From assembly GCA_019420135.1 (NCBI GenBank), contig JAHZHS010000073.1:1-8757 (forward strand): DNA of 8,757 bases, read 5' to 3'. The stretch is from Oscillospiraceae bacterium (GTDB lineage Bacteria > Bacillota > Clostridia > Oscillospirales > Ruminococcaceae). Made by a program: the position numbers and the translations under genes. The first letter of the stretch is position 1, and each line of letters starts with the position of its first letter. Shown piece by piece: positions 1 through 5,282 of this stretch. The notes under the pieces were generated by a model, which saw only the letters and a list, made by a program, of their open reading frames with translations, had not been told where the DNA came from and did not search any database.

Positions 1-62
1 TGGGCGCGGGAATCCTCATCCTGCTGGCGGCAGGCCTGATCTGGTTCTTCCGCCGCGGATAA
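1..62 (+). CDS. C-terminal membrane tail of a truncated protein, possibly cell-wall anchored
   Basis: Only the last 19 complete codons are visible, read in the frame that ends with TAA at 60-62. They encode a hydrophobic stretch rich in Gly, Ala, Ile and Leu, then Trp-Phe-Phe, then Arg-Arg-Gly and the stop. A single membrane segment followed directly by two arginines at the extreme C-terminus is the usual ending of sortase substrates, whose LPXTG motif would lie just before the segment and so outside the window. It could equally be the last helix of an ordinary membrane protein. Supporting the frame are its high hydrophobicity, the stop and the terminator that begins 26 bases later. The protein itself cannot be named. 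This frame being real is fairly likely; the sortase reading is inference. Confidence 0.55.
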   Translation, partial: GAGILILLAAGLIWFFRRG

Positions 63-88
63 CCCGGCCCGTAAAAAAGCTGCTATAA

Positions 89-139
89 AAAACCCCGTCC
101 GCAGCATGGGTTCAAAGGCCCAGCTGTGGACGGGGTTTT
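89..139. terminator. Bidirectional intrinsic terminator
   Basis: The arms 89-100 (AAAACCCCGTCC) and 128-139 (GGACGGGGTTTT) are perfect complements. Pairing continues inward through a G-U pair (101/127), CAGC/GCTG (102-105/123-126) and TGGG/CCCA (107-110/119-122). The stem has T runs at its 3' end on the plus strand and, because of the A run at 86-92, also on the minus strand. It sits between two genes that converge on it (ending at 62 and 152), so it probably ends transcription from both sides. Confidence 0.9.
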
Positions 140-151
140 CTATGGCGCGGA

Positions 152-1210
152 TCAGTTCAGTTTCAGGTCGCCCTCCCGGATCCAGCCCCGGCGGCGCAGA
201 GGCTGGGCGAAGAGCAGGGTGAGCAGGGCGGGCAGCACAAAGCAGATGAGCACCAGCCCGGCCCAGTCCCAGCCGGTGATGGCCGCCTTGGTGCCTGCGG
301 CCACGGCGTCGGCCCAGCCGGTGTAGACGCCGATCTGGCCCACCAGGCCGCAGGTGCCCATACCCGACGACACCGCCGGGCCGTTCATCTCCAGCCGGAA
401 CAGGCAGGTGGCGATGGGCCCCGTCACCGCCGAAGCCAGTGTGGGAGGGATCCAGACCCGGGGATTTTTGAGAATATTGGGCATCTGCAGCATGCTGGTG
501 CCCAGGCCCTGGCTGACCAGGCCTCCCACCCCGTTTTCCTTGTAGCTCATGACGGCAAAGCCGACCATCTGGGCACAGCAGCCCGCCACGGCAGCGCCGC
601 CCGCCAGGCCCGTCAGGCCCAGGGCCGCGCAGATGGCCGCCGAGGAGATGGGCAGGGTCAGGGCGATGCCCACCAGCACCGACACCACAATGCCCATGAG
701 CAGCGGCTGCAATTCGGTGGCCCACATGATGAGGCTGCCCACCGCGCTGGCTGCTCCGCCGATGGCCGGGGCGCACAGCACCGACAGCCCCACCCCCACC
801 AGGACGGTCACGGCGGGGGTGACAAGGATGTCGATCCTGGTTTCCTTGCTCACCAGCTTGCCGCACTCGGCGGCGACGATGGCCACAAAATAGACGGCCA
901 GCGGGCCGCCCGCACCACCCAGACTGTTGGCGGCGCCGCCCACCGCAATGAGGCTGAAGAGCACCAGGGGCGGACAGTGCAGCGCCCAGCCGATGGACGC
1001 CGCCATGGCAGGGCCCGCCACCGCAGCGGCGTACTCCCCTGCCGAGACCAGAAACGCCACGCCGGTCTGCTGGCCCAGGGTCTTGATGATGGTGCCGATG
1101 AGCAAACTGGCAAACAAGCCCTGGGCCATGGCGCCCATGGCATCGATGCCGTACCGGTGCGCCGACAGGATGACATCCTTGCGGCGCAGAAATGCTGCGA
1201 CCTTTTCCAT
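152..1210 (-). CDS. Stand-alone PTS EIIC-type membrane transporter (PF13303 family)
   Basis: The 352-residue product is an integral membrane protein of many hydrophobic helices. It matches what I know of the PTS_EIIC_2 family (PF13303) over its whole length. Recognisable stretches include DAMGAMAQGLFASLLIGTII (23-42), SKETRIDILVTPAVTV (121-136), WATELQPLLMGIV (163-175), LTLPISSAA (184-192), GCCAQMVGFAVMS (210-222), NPRVWIPPTLASAVTGP (249-265) and GMGTCGLVGQIG (283-294), ending in RRRGWIREGDLK. Family members are about 340-350 residues, so it is complete. The ATG at 1210 is chosen because it starts the conserved part and has a purine-rich GGAGAGG about 7 bases upstream; the open frame continues 50 codons further without family resemblance. 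No EIIA, EIIB, HPr or sugar enzyme gene is beside it, so the substrate is unknown. It could import or phosphorylate a sugar with remote PTS components, or transport without phosphorylation. Confidence 0.88.
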   Translation of the reverse strand: MEKVAAFLRRKDVILSAHRYGIDAMGAMAQGLFASLLIGTIIKTLGQQTGVAFLVSAGEYAAAVAGPAMAASIGWALHCPPLVLFSLIAVGGAANSLGGAGGPLAVYFVAIVAAECGKLVSKETRIDILVTPAVTVLVGVGLSVLCAPAIGGAASAVGSLIMWATELQPLLMGIVVSVLVGIALTLPISSAAICAALGLTGLAGGAAVAGCCAQMVGFAVMSYKENGVGGLVSQGLGTSMLQMPNILKNPRVWIPPTLASAVTGPIATCLFRLEMNGPAVSSGMGTCGLVGQIGVYTGWADAVAAGTKAAITGWDWAGLVLICFVLPALLTLLFAQPLRRRGWIREGDLKLN

Positions 1211-1244
1211 GTTTTCCTCTCCCCCTGAAAAGCTTTCACGATCC

Positions 1245-1256
1245 CCGGCGCGCCGG
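1245..1256. repeat. 12-bp perfect palindrome in the leader of the EIIC gene
   Basis: CCGGCGCGCCGG is a perfect palindrome. It lies about 35 bases upstream of the EIIC start codon and roughly 14-25 bases after the predicted transcription start. It could be an operator for a dimeric repressor acting on the minus-strand promoter, or part of a leader stem. In so GC-rich a genome a palindrome of this composition may also be chance. Confidence 0.35.
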
Positions 1257-1276
1257 ATGCGCCCCGGAATGCCTTG

Positions 1277-1305
1277 ATTGTAGCACTGCGGCGGCCGGGC
1301 TGCAA
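1277..1305 (-). promoter_or_regulatory. Promoter of the EIIC gene
   Basis: Read on the minus strand, TTGCAG (1300-1305) is followed after 17 bases by TACAAT (1277-1282), with TGC just upstream of the -10 giving an extended -10 (TGCTACAAT). Transcription would start near 1270 and leave a leader of about 60 bases before the ATG at 1210. Spacing and sequence fit a sigma-A-type promoter. Confidence 0.65.
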
Positions 1306-1310
1306 GCACA

Positions 1311-1339
1311 TTGCCAAACGCCGCGGGATGCGCTACAAT
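1311..1339 (+). promoter_or_regulatory. Promoter of the DJ-1/PfpI gene
   Basis: TTGCCA (1311-1316) and TACAAT (1334-1339) are separated by exactly 17 bases, a near-consensus sigma-A promoter. Transcription would begin near 1346, about 53 bases upstream of the ATG at 1399. It is divergent from the EIIC promoter, and the two -35 elements are only 5 bases apart. Confidence 0.7.
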
Positions 1340-1371
1340 AAAGCTGCGGTCCTGCCGCACAAAATTGTAGC
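1332..1371. repeat. Nested inverted repeat overlapping the DJ-1 promoter -10
   Basis: The outer arms GCTACAAT (1332-1339) and ATTGTAGC (1364-1371) are perfect 8-base complements. Between them, TGCGG (1345-1349) and CCGCA (1355-1359) form a second, concentric dyad. The left outer arm contains the -10 of the plus-strand promoter; the right arm reads as an extended -10 (TGCTACAAT) on the minus strand. It could be an operator that controls the promoter, or a pair of facing -10 elements. The inner dyad lies at the very start of the predicted transcript, where it could cap the mRNA 5' end with a small hairpin. Confidence 0.5.
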
Positions 1372-1398
1372 ATTCTCAATGACAAGGAGGTTTTTCCT

Positions 1399-1950
1399 AT
1401 GTCCAAAGCTGTTGTATTTCTGGCACCCGGCTCGGAGGAGTGCGAGGCGCTGCTGGTGGTCGACATCCTGCGCCGGGCCGGCGTGGAGGTGACCGTGGCC
1501 GCGGTGGGCGGCGACAAGACGGTGGTGACTTCCCACAAGGTCAGCGTCACTGCCGACGCCCTGGCCGCCGAGATCGACCCCGCCGACTATGACGCCTGCG
1601 TGCTGCCCGGCGGCATCCCCGGCGTGAACAACCTGGCCGCCGATGCCGACGTCCGCCGCGTCTGCGACGCCTGCAACGCCGCCGGCAAGCGGGTGGCCGC
1701 CATCTGCGCCGCTCCCACCGTGCTGGCGGGCTTCGGCCTGCTGGAAGGCCGCAAGGCTACCGTCTACCCCGGCATGGACGACGGTCTGGCCGGGGCCATC
1801 CACACCGGCGACGAGGTCACCGTGGACGGCAACATCACCACCGGCCGCGCCCTGGGCGCCGCCATCCCCTTTGCCCTCAAGCTGGCGGAACAGCTGGCCG
1901 GCAAGGAGGCTTCCGACCGGGTGCGCAAGGCTATCGTCTACCCCTACTGA
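1399..1950 (+). CDS. DJ-1/PfpI family protein (DJ-1/YajL/ThiJ subgroup)
   Basis: The 183-residue product covers a whole DJ-1 domain. The N-terminal strand and loop (AVVFLAPGSEECEALLVVD) carry Glu16, which aligns with DJ-1 Glu18. The nucleophile-elbow motif AAICAAPTVL places the conserved reactive cysteine at Cys103. The tail TTGRALGAAIPFALKLAEQL is typical of the subgroup. The position of the human DJ-1 histidine is occupied by YPG, a common bacterial variant. Proteins of this family are cytosolic and have been linked to oxidative or carbonyl stress, with proposed glyoxalase or deglycase activity; the exact activity here cannot be read from sequence. AAGGAGG lies 9 bases before the ATG. The gene is monocistronic, between its own promoter and a terminator. 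A methylglyoxal synthase homologue lies next door, which is suggestive for carbonyl chemistry, but it is transcribed convergently. Confidence 0.9.
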   Translation: MSKAVVFLAPGSEECEALLVVDILRRAGVEVTVAAVGGDKTVVTSHKVSVTADALAAEIDPADYDACVLPGGIPGVNNLAADADVRRVCDACNAAGKRVAAICAAPTVLAGFGLLEGRKATVYPGMDDGLAGAIHTGDEVTVDGNITTGRALGAAIPFALKLAEQLAGKEASDRVRKAIVYPY

Positions 1951-1981
1951 TGCCCTGACACCCCCATAACCCCACAAACAC

Positions 1982-2029
1982 AGATCCCCCGTTTTTGGCA
2001 GACAGCACAAAAACGGGGGGATCTTTTTT
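1982..2029. terminator. Bidirectional intrinsic terminator between DJ-1 and mgsA-like genes
   Basis: The arms AGATCCCCCGTTTTT (1982-1996) and AAAAACGGGGGGATCT (2009-2024) pair along their length with one bulged G, closing a 12-base loop. A run of six to seven T follows on the plus strand. The genes ending at 1950 (plus) and 2041 (minus) converge on it, so it likely serves both, although the T tract is better for the plus strand. Confidence 0.9.
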
Positions 2030-2040
2030 GTAAGTTCAGC

Positions 2041-2451
2041 TCACTTGCCCTTGCGGCCGCGCTGGAGTTCGATCCAGGCCAGGTCGCCCCGCTCCAGGCC
2101 GTGGATCAGCACCTCGGCGGTGGCGATGTTGGTGGCCACCGGGATGGTGTGCATGTCGCACAGGCGCAACAGCGACACGTCGTTGGGCTCGCCGGGCTTG
2201 GCGCTCACCGGGTCGCGGAAGAACAGCAGCATATCCACCTCGCCGCAGGCGATCATGGAGGCGATCTGCTCGGCGCCGCCCCGGCCGCCCGGATAGAGGC
2301 AGCGCACTTCCAGACCGCAGGCGTCGTGGACAATCTTGCCCGTGACGCCGGTGGCCACCAGCTCATTCTGCGAAAGGATGCGGATATAGGCCGTGCAGAA
2401 CTGGGCCATCAGCTCCTTGCGGGAATCATGTGCGATCAGTGCGATCCTCAT
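2041..2451 (-). CDS. Methylglyoxal synthase homologue with degenerate active site
   Basis: The 136-residue product is colinear with methylglyoxal synthase, the cytosolic enzyme that turns dihydroxyacetone phosphate into methylglyoxal and phosphate. Family stretches are IALIAHDSRKELM at the N-terminus, ATGVTGKIV (33-41), GGRGGAEQIA (55-64), DMLLFFRDP (73-81) and IPVATNIATAEVLI (103-116). By hand alignment to the E. coli enzyme, phosphate-pocket and other residues are kept (His8, Asp9, Lys12, Thr34, Thr37, Asp80). The catalytic base Asp71 is replaced by Ala60, His98 by Gly87 and Asp101 by Asn90, and Thr47 by Val36. The protein may therefore bind a phosphorylated ligand without making methylglyoxal, like the related ligand-binding MGS-like domains. 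The ATG at 2451 is preceded after 10 bases by AGGAG and begins the conserved part; longer starts add unconserved sequence. It is a single-gene unit, divergent from the response regulator gene. Confidence 0.85.
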   Translation of the reverse strand: MRIALIAHDSRKELMAQFCTAYIRILSQNELVATGVTGKIVHDACGLEVRCLYPGGRGGAEQIASMIACGEVDMLLFFRDPVSAKPGEPNDVSLLRLCDMHTIPVATNIATAEVLIHGLERGDLAWIELQRGRKGK

Positions 2452-2473
2452 TGGGTAACAACTCCTGCTTTCC

Positions 2474-2488
2474 GCCCGCCGCGCGGGC
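2474..2488 (-). repeat. Short GC stem-loop just upstream of the mgsA-like ribosome binding site
   Basis: Arms GCCCGC (2474-2479) and GCGGGC (2483-2488) enclose three bases. On the minus-strand transcript the stem ends 7 bases before the AGGAG at 2462-2466. It may influence access to the ribosome binding site or mRNA stability; a chance hairpin cannot be excluded at this GC content. Confidence 0.4.
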
Positions 2489-2513
2489 TGTGATGATTGT
2501 AATGGATAGAAAT

Positions 2514-2542
2514 ATGATAAAACATCTTGACACAAATTGCAA
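2514..2542 (-). promoter_or_regulatory. Promoter of the mgsA-like gene
   Basis: Read on the minus strand, TTGCAA (2537-2542) and TATCAT (2514-2519) are spaced by 17 bases. A start near 2507 would give a leader of about 55 bases. A second possible -10, TACAAT (2496-2501), lies just downstream but has no good -35. The surrounding stretch 2491-2540 is markedly AT-rich compared with the coding regions. Confidence 0.55.
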
Positions 2543-2625
2543 GCCGCCGGGGCACCGGGGCGCAAAATTCACCCTCTGTTGCGGCAAAAATTGTGCGATA
2601 CACCGCATTGCCGTTCGGTCACCCC

Positions 2626-2653
2626 TTGCAATCGGGCGGTTTTTGTGTATGCT
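2626..2653 (+). promoter_or_regulatory. Promoter of the two-component regulator operon
   Basis: TTGCAA (2626-2631) and TATGCT (2648-2653) are spaced by 16 bases. Transcription would begin near 2660, about 40 bases before the ATG at 2702. The -35 lies in CTTGCAAT (2625-2632), the exact inverse of ATTGCAAG (2536-2543), which holds the -35 of the divergent gene. Confidence 0.5.
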
Positions 2654-2701
2654 GGAAGCAATGACATTTCTTTTCCCCGGACAAGAAAAGGAGGCCCCGC
2701 C

Positions 2702-3370
2702 ATGACTGAAATTCTGCTGGTCGAGGACGACGACACCATTGCCAGCGGCCTGCGCTACGCCCTGGAACAGGAGGGCTACTCCCTCACCCTGGCCGCCACC
2801 GTGGCCGACGCCCTGGCCGCCTTGAAACAGCACAGCTTCACCCTGCTGCTCATCGACCTGGGCCTGCCCGACGGCAGCGGCTTCGACGTCTGCCGGGCCG
2901 CCCGCCGCGCCGGGGATGCCGCGGTCATCTTCCTCACCGCCCACGACGACGAACTGAGCACCGTCATGGGGCTGGACATGGGCGCCGACGACTACGTATT
3001 CAAGCCCTTCCGCATCCGGGAACTGCAAAGCCGCATCCGGGCGGTGCTGCGCCGCCGGGGCGGCACCGCCGTGACCGCCCTGCCCGGGGGTATCCGGGTG
3101 GACCTGAAAAAGGCCGAGGTCACCCGGGAGGGCCGGCCGGTGGCCCTTTCCGCCCTGGAATACCGGCTGCTGCTGGCCTTTCTGGCCCATCCCGGCCAGA
3201 CGCTGACCCGCAGCCAGCTTCTGGAGGGCATCTTTGACGAGGGAGGCAGCTTTGTCAACGACAACACCCTCACCGTCTACATCAAGCGGCTGCGGGACAA
3301 GCTGGAAGTCCCCGGCTGTCCGCCCCTCATCGCCACGGTGCGGGGGCTGGGCTATCGTCTGGAGGTGTGA
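2702..3370 (+). CDS. OmpR-family response regulator
   Basis: The 222-residue product has the standard two-domain plan. The receiver domain (about 1-116) shows the acidic pair Glu8-Asp9 (with Asp10 and Asp11 following), phosphoacceptor Asp52 in LLIDLGLPDGSG, switch Thr79 in IFLTAHDD and Lys101 in VFKPF. A winged-helix DNA-binding domain (about 128-222) follows, with ALSALEYRLL, the recognition region NDNTLTVYIKRLRDKL and the terminal VRGLGYRLEV hairpin. The ATG is 7 bases after AAAGGAGG and directly begins the first receiver strand; the upstream open frame has no family match. The gene lies 3 bases from the kinase, so the pair forms one translational unit. It most likely regulates the downstream ABC transporter, whose upstream region carries tandem GTCAC repeats of the kind OmpR-type dimers bind. 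That target is inferred. Confidence 0.95.
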   Translation: MTEILLVEDDDTIASGLRYALEQEGYSLTLAATVADALAALKQHSFTLLLIDLGLPDGSGFDVCRAARRAGDAAVIFLTAHDDELSTVMGLDMGADDYVFKPFRIRELQSRIRAVLRRRGGTAVTALPGGIRVDLKKAEVTREGRPVALSALEYRLLLAFLAHPGQTLTRSQLLEGIFDEGGSFVNDNTLTVYIKRLRDKLEVPGCPPLIATVRGLGYRLEV

Positions 3371-3373
3371 GCC

Positions 3374-4372
3374 ATGGTGCGCAACCGGGAAATTCTGTAT
3401 TTCGCCGCCTTCTGCCTGGGGGTGGGCGCCGTGGGGATGGCCGTGGGCTTTGTCCTCTCCCCCGCCGCCGGGGTCCTGGCCCTTTTGCTCTGGGCGGTGC
3501 TCTGCGCCGGGTACGGGGTGTTCACCCTCTGGCGGTACCGGCAGCTGGCCGCCCTGAGCCAGTATCTGGCCGGGGTGTACGGCGGCGGCCGGGCGCTGGA
3601 CATCCGGGACAACACCGAGGGGGAGCTGAGCGTCCTCAAAAACGACCTGTACAAGATCACCGTGACCCTGCAGGAGCAGGCCGACCAGCTGGCAAAGGAC
3701 AAGGGATTCCTGGCCGACGCCCTGGGGGACATCTCCCACCAGCTCAAGACGCCCCTGACCAGCGCTCTCGTCATGACCGACCTGCTGGCTGACCCCGCCC
3801 TGCCCGGTGACCGGCGCAAGGACTTTCTCGACCGCCTCACCCGGCAGCTGGAGCGCATCCGCTGGCTGGTGGGGGCGCTTTTGAAAATTTCCCGTCTGGA
3901 TGCCGGGGCGGTGGCGCTGCAGAAAGCCCCCGTACGCCTGTCCGGCCTCCTGGACAAGGCGCTGGACCCCCTGCGCATCCCCATGGAGCTGCAGGGGGTG
4001 CGGTGCGAGGTGACCTGCCCCGAAGCCGCCCGCTGGGTGGGGGACGAGGCCTGGACGGTGCAGGCCCTGGGGAACATCCTGAAAAACTGCGTGGAGCAGA
4101 TGCCGGAGGGCGGCGTGCTGACCATCACCGCCGAGGCCGACCCCCTGGCCTGCCGCATCACGGTGGAGGATACCGGGGGCGGCATCAACCCCGACGACCT
4201 GCCCCATCTCTTTGAGCGGTTTTACCGAGGCAAGTCCGCCGGGCCGGACAGCGCGGGCATCGGCCTGGCCCTGGCCCAGGCCATCGTGTCGGAGCAGGGC
4301 GGGCGCATCACCGCCGAAAACCGGGGCCCCGGCGCCTGCTTCACCCTGACGCTGCCGAGCGCTGTGGTGTGA
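3374..4372 (+). CDS. Membrane histidine kinase with minimal sensor loop
   Basis: The 332-residue product is the partner of the preceding regulator. Two hydrophobic segments (about 7-28 and 31-53) are joined by only a few residues around Ser29-Pro30, so there is almost no extracytoplasmic domain. A linker of about 60 residues leads to the H-box GDISHQLKTPLTS with phosphorylated His122. The dimerisation helices end near 180. The ATPase domain shows an N-box NILKNCVEQMPEGG with Asn237, a G1 box VEDTGGGI (Asp266), an F-box LFERFYRG (279-286) and a G2 box AGIGLALAQAIV. All catalytic boxes look intact. GGAGG at 3361-3365, inside the end of the regulator gene, is 8 bases before the ATG. No HAMP or PAS domain is evident. 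The design resembles intramembrane-sensing kinases that work with ABC transporters (BceS type); the signal is unknown. Confidence 0.93.
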   Translation: MVRNREILYFAAFCLGVGAVGMAVGFVLSPAAGVLALLLWAVLCAGYGVFTLWRYRQLAALSQYLAGVYGGGRALDIRDNTEGELSVLKNDLYKITVTLQEQADQLAKDKGFLADALGDISHQLKTPLTSALVMTDLLADPALPGDRRKDFLDRLTRQLERIRWLVGALLKISRLDAGAVALQKAPVRLSGLLDKALDPLRIPMELQGVRCEVTCPEAARWVGDEAWTVQALGNILKNCVEQMPEGGVLTITAEADPLACRITVEDTGGGINPDDLPHLFERFYRGKSAGPDSAGIGLALAQAIVSEQGGRITAENRGPGACFTLTLPSAVV

Positions 4373-4406
4373 TTTTTCCCTGTTCCTGCCCGCTACCCAA
4401 GGGAAA

Positions 4407-4445
4407 GTGACAAAACTGTCACCGAAACGGTCACCGGGGCGTCAC
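4407..4445 (+). promoter_or_regulatory. Candidate response-regulator operator, tandem GTCAC repeats
   Basis: Three direct copies of nGTCAC start at 4417, 4429 and 4440, 12 and 11 bases apart, close to one helical turn. A related TGTTAC at 4453 overlaps the -10. An inverted copy GTGACA (4407-4412) forms a perfect 6-base dyad with TGTCAC (4417-4422) across AAAC. Direct repeats at about 11-base spacing are typical binding sites for OmpR/PhoB-family regulators, and one is encoded two genes upstream. The repeats cover roughly -51 to -23 of the predicted promoter, where an activator touches polymerase. A further short dyad, TTTCCCT (4375-4381) with AGGGAAA (4400-4406), lies immediately upstream and is not a convincing terminator. 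Confidence 0.6.
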
Positions 4446-4452
4446 TCCCGGC

Positions 4453-4461
4453 TGTTACACT
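4453..4461 (+). promoter_or_regulatory. Extended -10 of the ABC transporter promoter
   Basis: TGTTACACT is an extended -10 (TGn followed by TACACT at 4456-4461). The position expected for a -35, near 4433-4438, reads ACCGGG and is not recognisable, which suggests dependence on an activator bound to the GTCAC repeats. A start near 4468 would leave a leader of about 125 bases before the ATPase ATG. Confidence 0.45.
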
Positions 4462-4493
4462 GGACCTGTAAGCCAGAACCGCTGTCCCATCCC

Positions 4494-4556
4494 CGGCCGC
4501 CGCAAGGGCCTGCCCTCCCCATCACCCGGGAGGTGGGCCCCTGGGGGCGGCGGCCG
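4494..4556 (+). repeat. Long GC-rich stem-loop in the transporter leader
   Basis: The outer arms CGGCCGCCGC (4494-4503) and GCGGCGGCCG (4547-4556) pair perfectly. Inside, GGGCC (4506-4510) pairs with GGCCC (4536-4540), and CCTCCC (4514-4519) with GGGAGG (4528-4533). Together they make a 63-base, three-tier structure between the promoter and the ribosome binding site at 4575-4581. No T run follows, so it is not an ordinary terminator. It may stabilise the mRNA, control translation or pause polymerase. No known riboswitch class is recognised. Confidence 0.55.
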
Positions 4557-4592
4557 CGGGCGGGCAGCCATTCCAAGGAGGTATCCTGCCAA

Positions 4593-5282
4593 ATGGACAA
4601 TCCCATCCTTCAGGTCCGGGACCTGTGCAAGGTGTACGGCAGCAGCGGCAATCAGGTGATTGCCCTCGATCACGTCTCCCTCACCGTCAACCGGGGAGAA
4701 TTCGTCTCCATTGTGGGGCCGTCGGGCAGCGGCAAGTCCACCCTGCTGCACATTCTGGGCGGGGTGGACAAGCCCACCTCCGGCTCGGTTCAGGTGGACG
4801 GGGTGGAGCTCTCCGCCCTGGACGAGAGCCGTCTCGCCGTCTTCCGCCGCCGCCAGATCGGCCTCATCTACCAGTTTTATAACCTCATCCCTGTGCTCAC
4901 CGTGCAGGAAAACCTGACCCTCCCCCTGCTCCTCGACCACCGCAAGGCGGGCAAAGGGCAGGTCAAGGCCATGGCGGAGGAGCTGGGCCTCTCTGACCGG
5001 CTGAACGCCCTGCCCGGGGAGCTTTCCGGCGGGCAGCAGCAGCGGGTGTCCATCGGGCGGGCGCTGCTCACCCGCCCCGCCCTGGTGCTGGCCGACGAGC
5101 CCACCGGCAACCTGGACACCAAGAACAGCGCCGCCATTGTGGAGCTGCTCAAGACCTTCCACAAGAAATACGCCCAGACCCTCATCCTCATCACCCACGA
5201 CCCCGACATTGCCCGGCAGGCCCGGCGCCTGATCCGCATTGAGGACGGCCGCATCGTGAAAGACGAGGTGATCCGGCCGTGA
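4593..5282 (+). CDS. ABC transporter ATP-binding protein (MacB/LolD/BceA type)
   Basis: The 229-residue product is a single nucleotide-binding domain of normal length. It shows Walker A GPSGSGKST (42-50), a Q-loop at Gln94 in IGLIYQFYNLIPVLTVQENL, the ABC signature LSGGQQQR (144-151), Walker B LVLADEP with Glu169, a D-loop GNLD (172-175) and the H-loop His202 in LITHDPDIA. These are the hallmarks of the subfamily that pairs with FtsX-type permeases to export or remove peptides, lipoproteins or macrolides. The ATG at 4593 is preceded by AAGGAGG after 11 bases; an upstream in-frame ATG at 4407 would add 62 unconserved residues and run through the operator and stem-loop, so it is rejected. The stop overlaps the permease start by 4 bases, so the two are translationally coupled. 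Confidence 0.95.
   Translation: MDNPILQVRDLCKVYGSSGNQVIALDHVSLTVNRGEFVSIVGPSGSGKSTLLHILGGVDKPTSGSVQVDGVELSALDESRLAVFRRRQIGLIYQFYNLIPVLTVQENLTLPLLLDHRKAGKGQVKAMAEELGLSDRLNALPGELSGGQQQRVSIGRALLTRPALVLADEPTGNLDTKNSAAIVELLKTFHKKYAQTLILITHDPDIARQARRLIRIEDGRIVKDEVIRP

Noticed and set aside
1211..1360. A 50-residue N-terminal extension of the EIIC protein.
   Set aside because: It would include the predicted minus-strand promoter and a leader palindrome, and the conserved family sequence begins only at the ATG at 1210.
2602..2645. A hairpin-like stretch (ACCGC...GCGGT followed by TTTTTG) upstream of the response regulator, possibly an attenuator.
   Set aside because: The arms pair over only five bases with poorly matched interior, and the stretch overlaps a plausible promoter. 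The T run is better read as its spacer.
2426..4207. A 593-codon open frame on the minus strand opposite the two-component genes.
   Set aside because: It has the same low-complexity Gly/Gln/His/Pro composition and covers conserved receiver, winged-helix and kinase domains on the plus strand.
4373..4406. A terminator between the kinase and ABC genes (TTTCCCT/AGGGAAA).
   Set aside because: Seven weak pairs with an 18-base loop and no T tract do not support termination; read-through from the kinase gene remains possible.
4407..4592. An N-terminal extension of the ABC ATPase from an upstream ATG at 4407.
   Set aside because: The 62 extra residues are unlike any ATPase N-terminus, the upstream ATG has no good ribosome binding site, and the segment is better explained as operator, promoter and structured leader.
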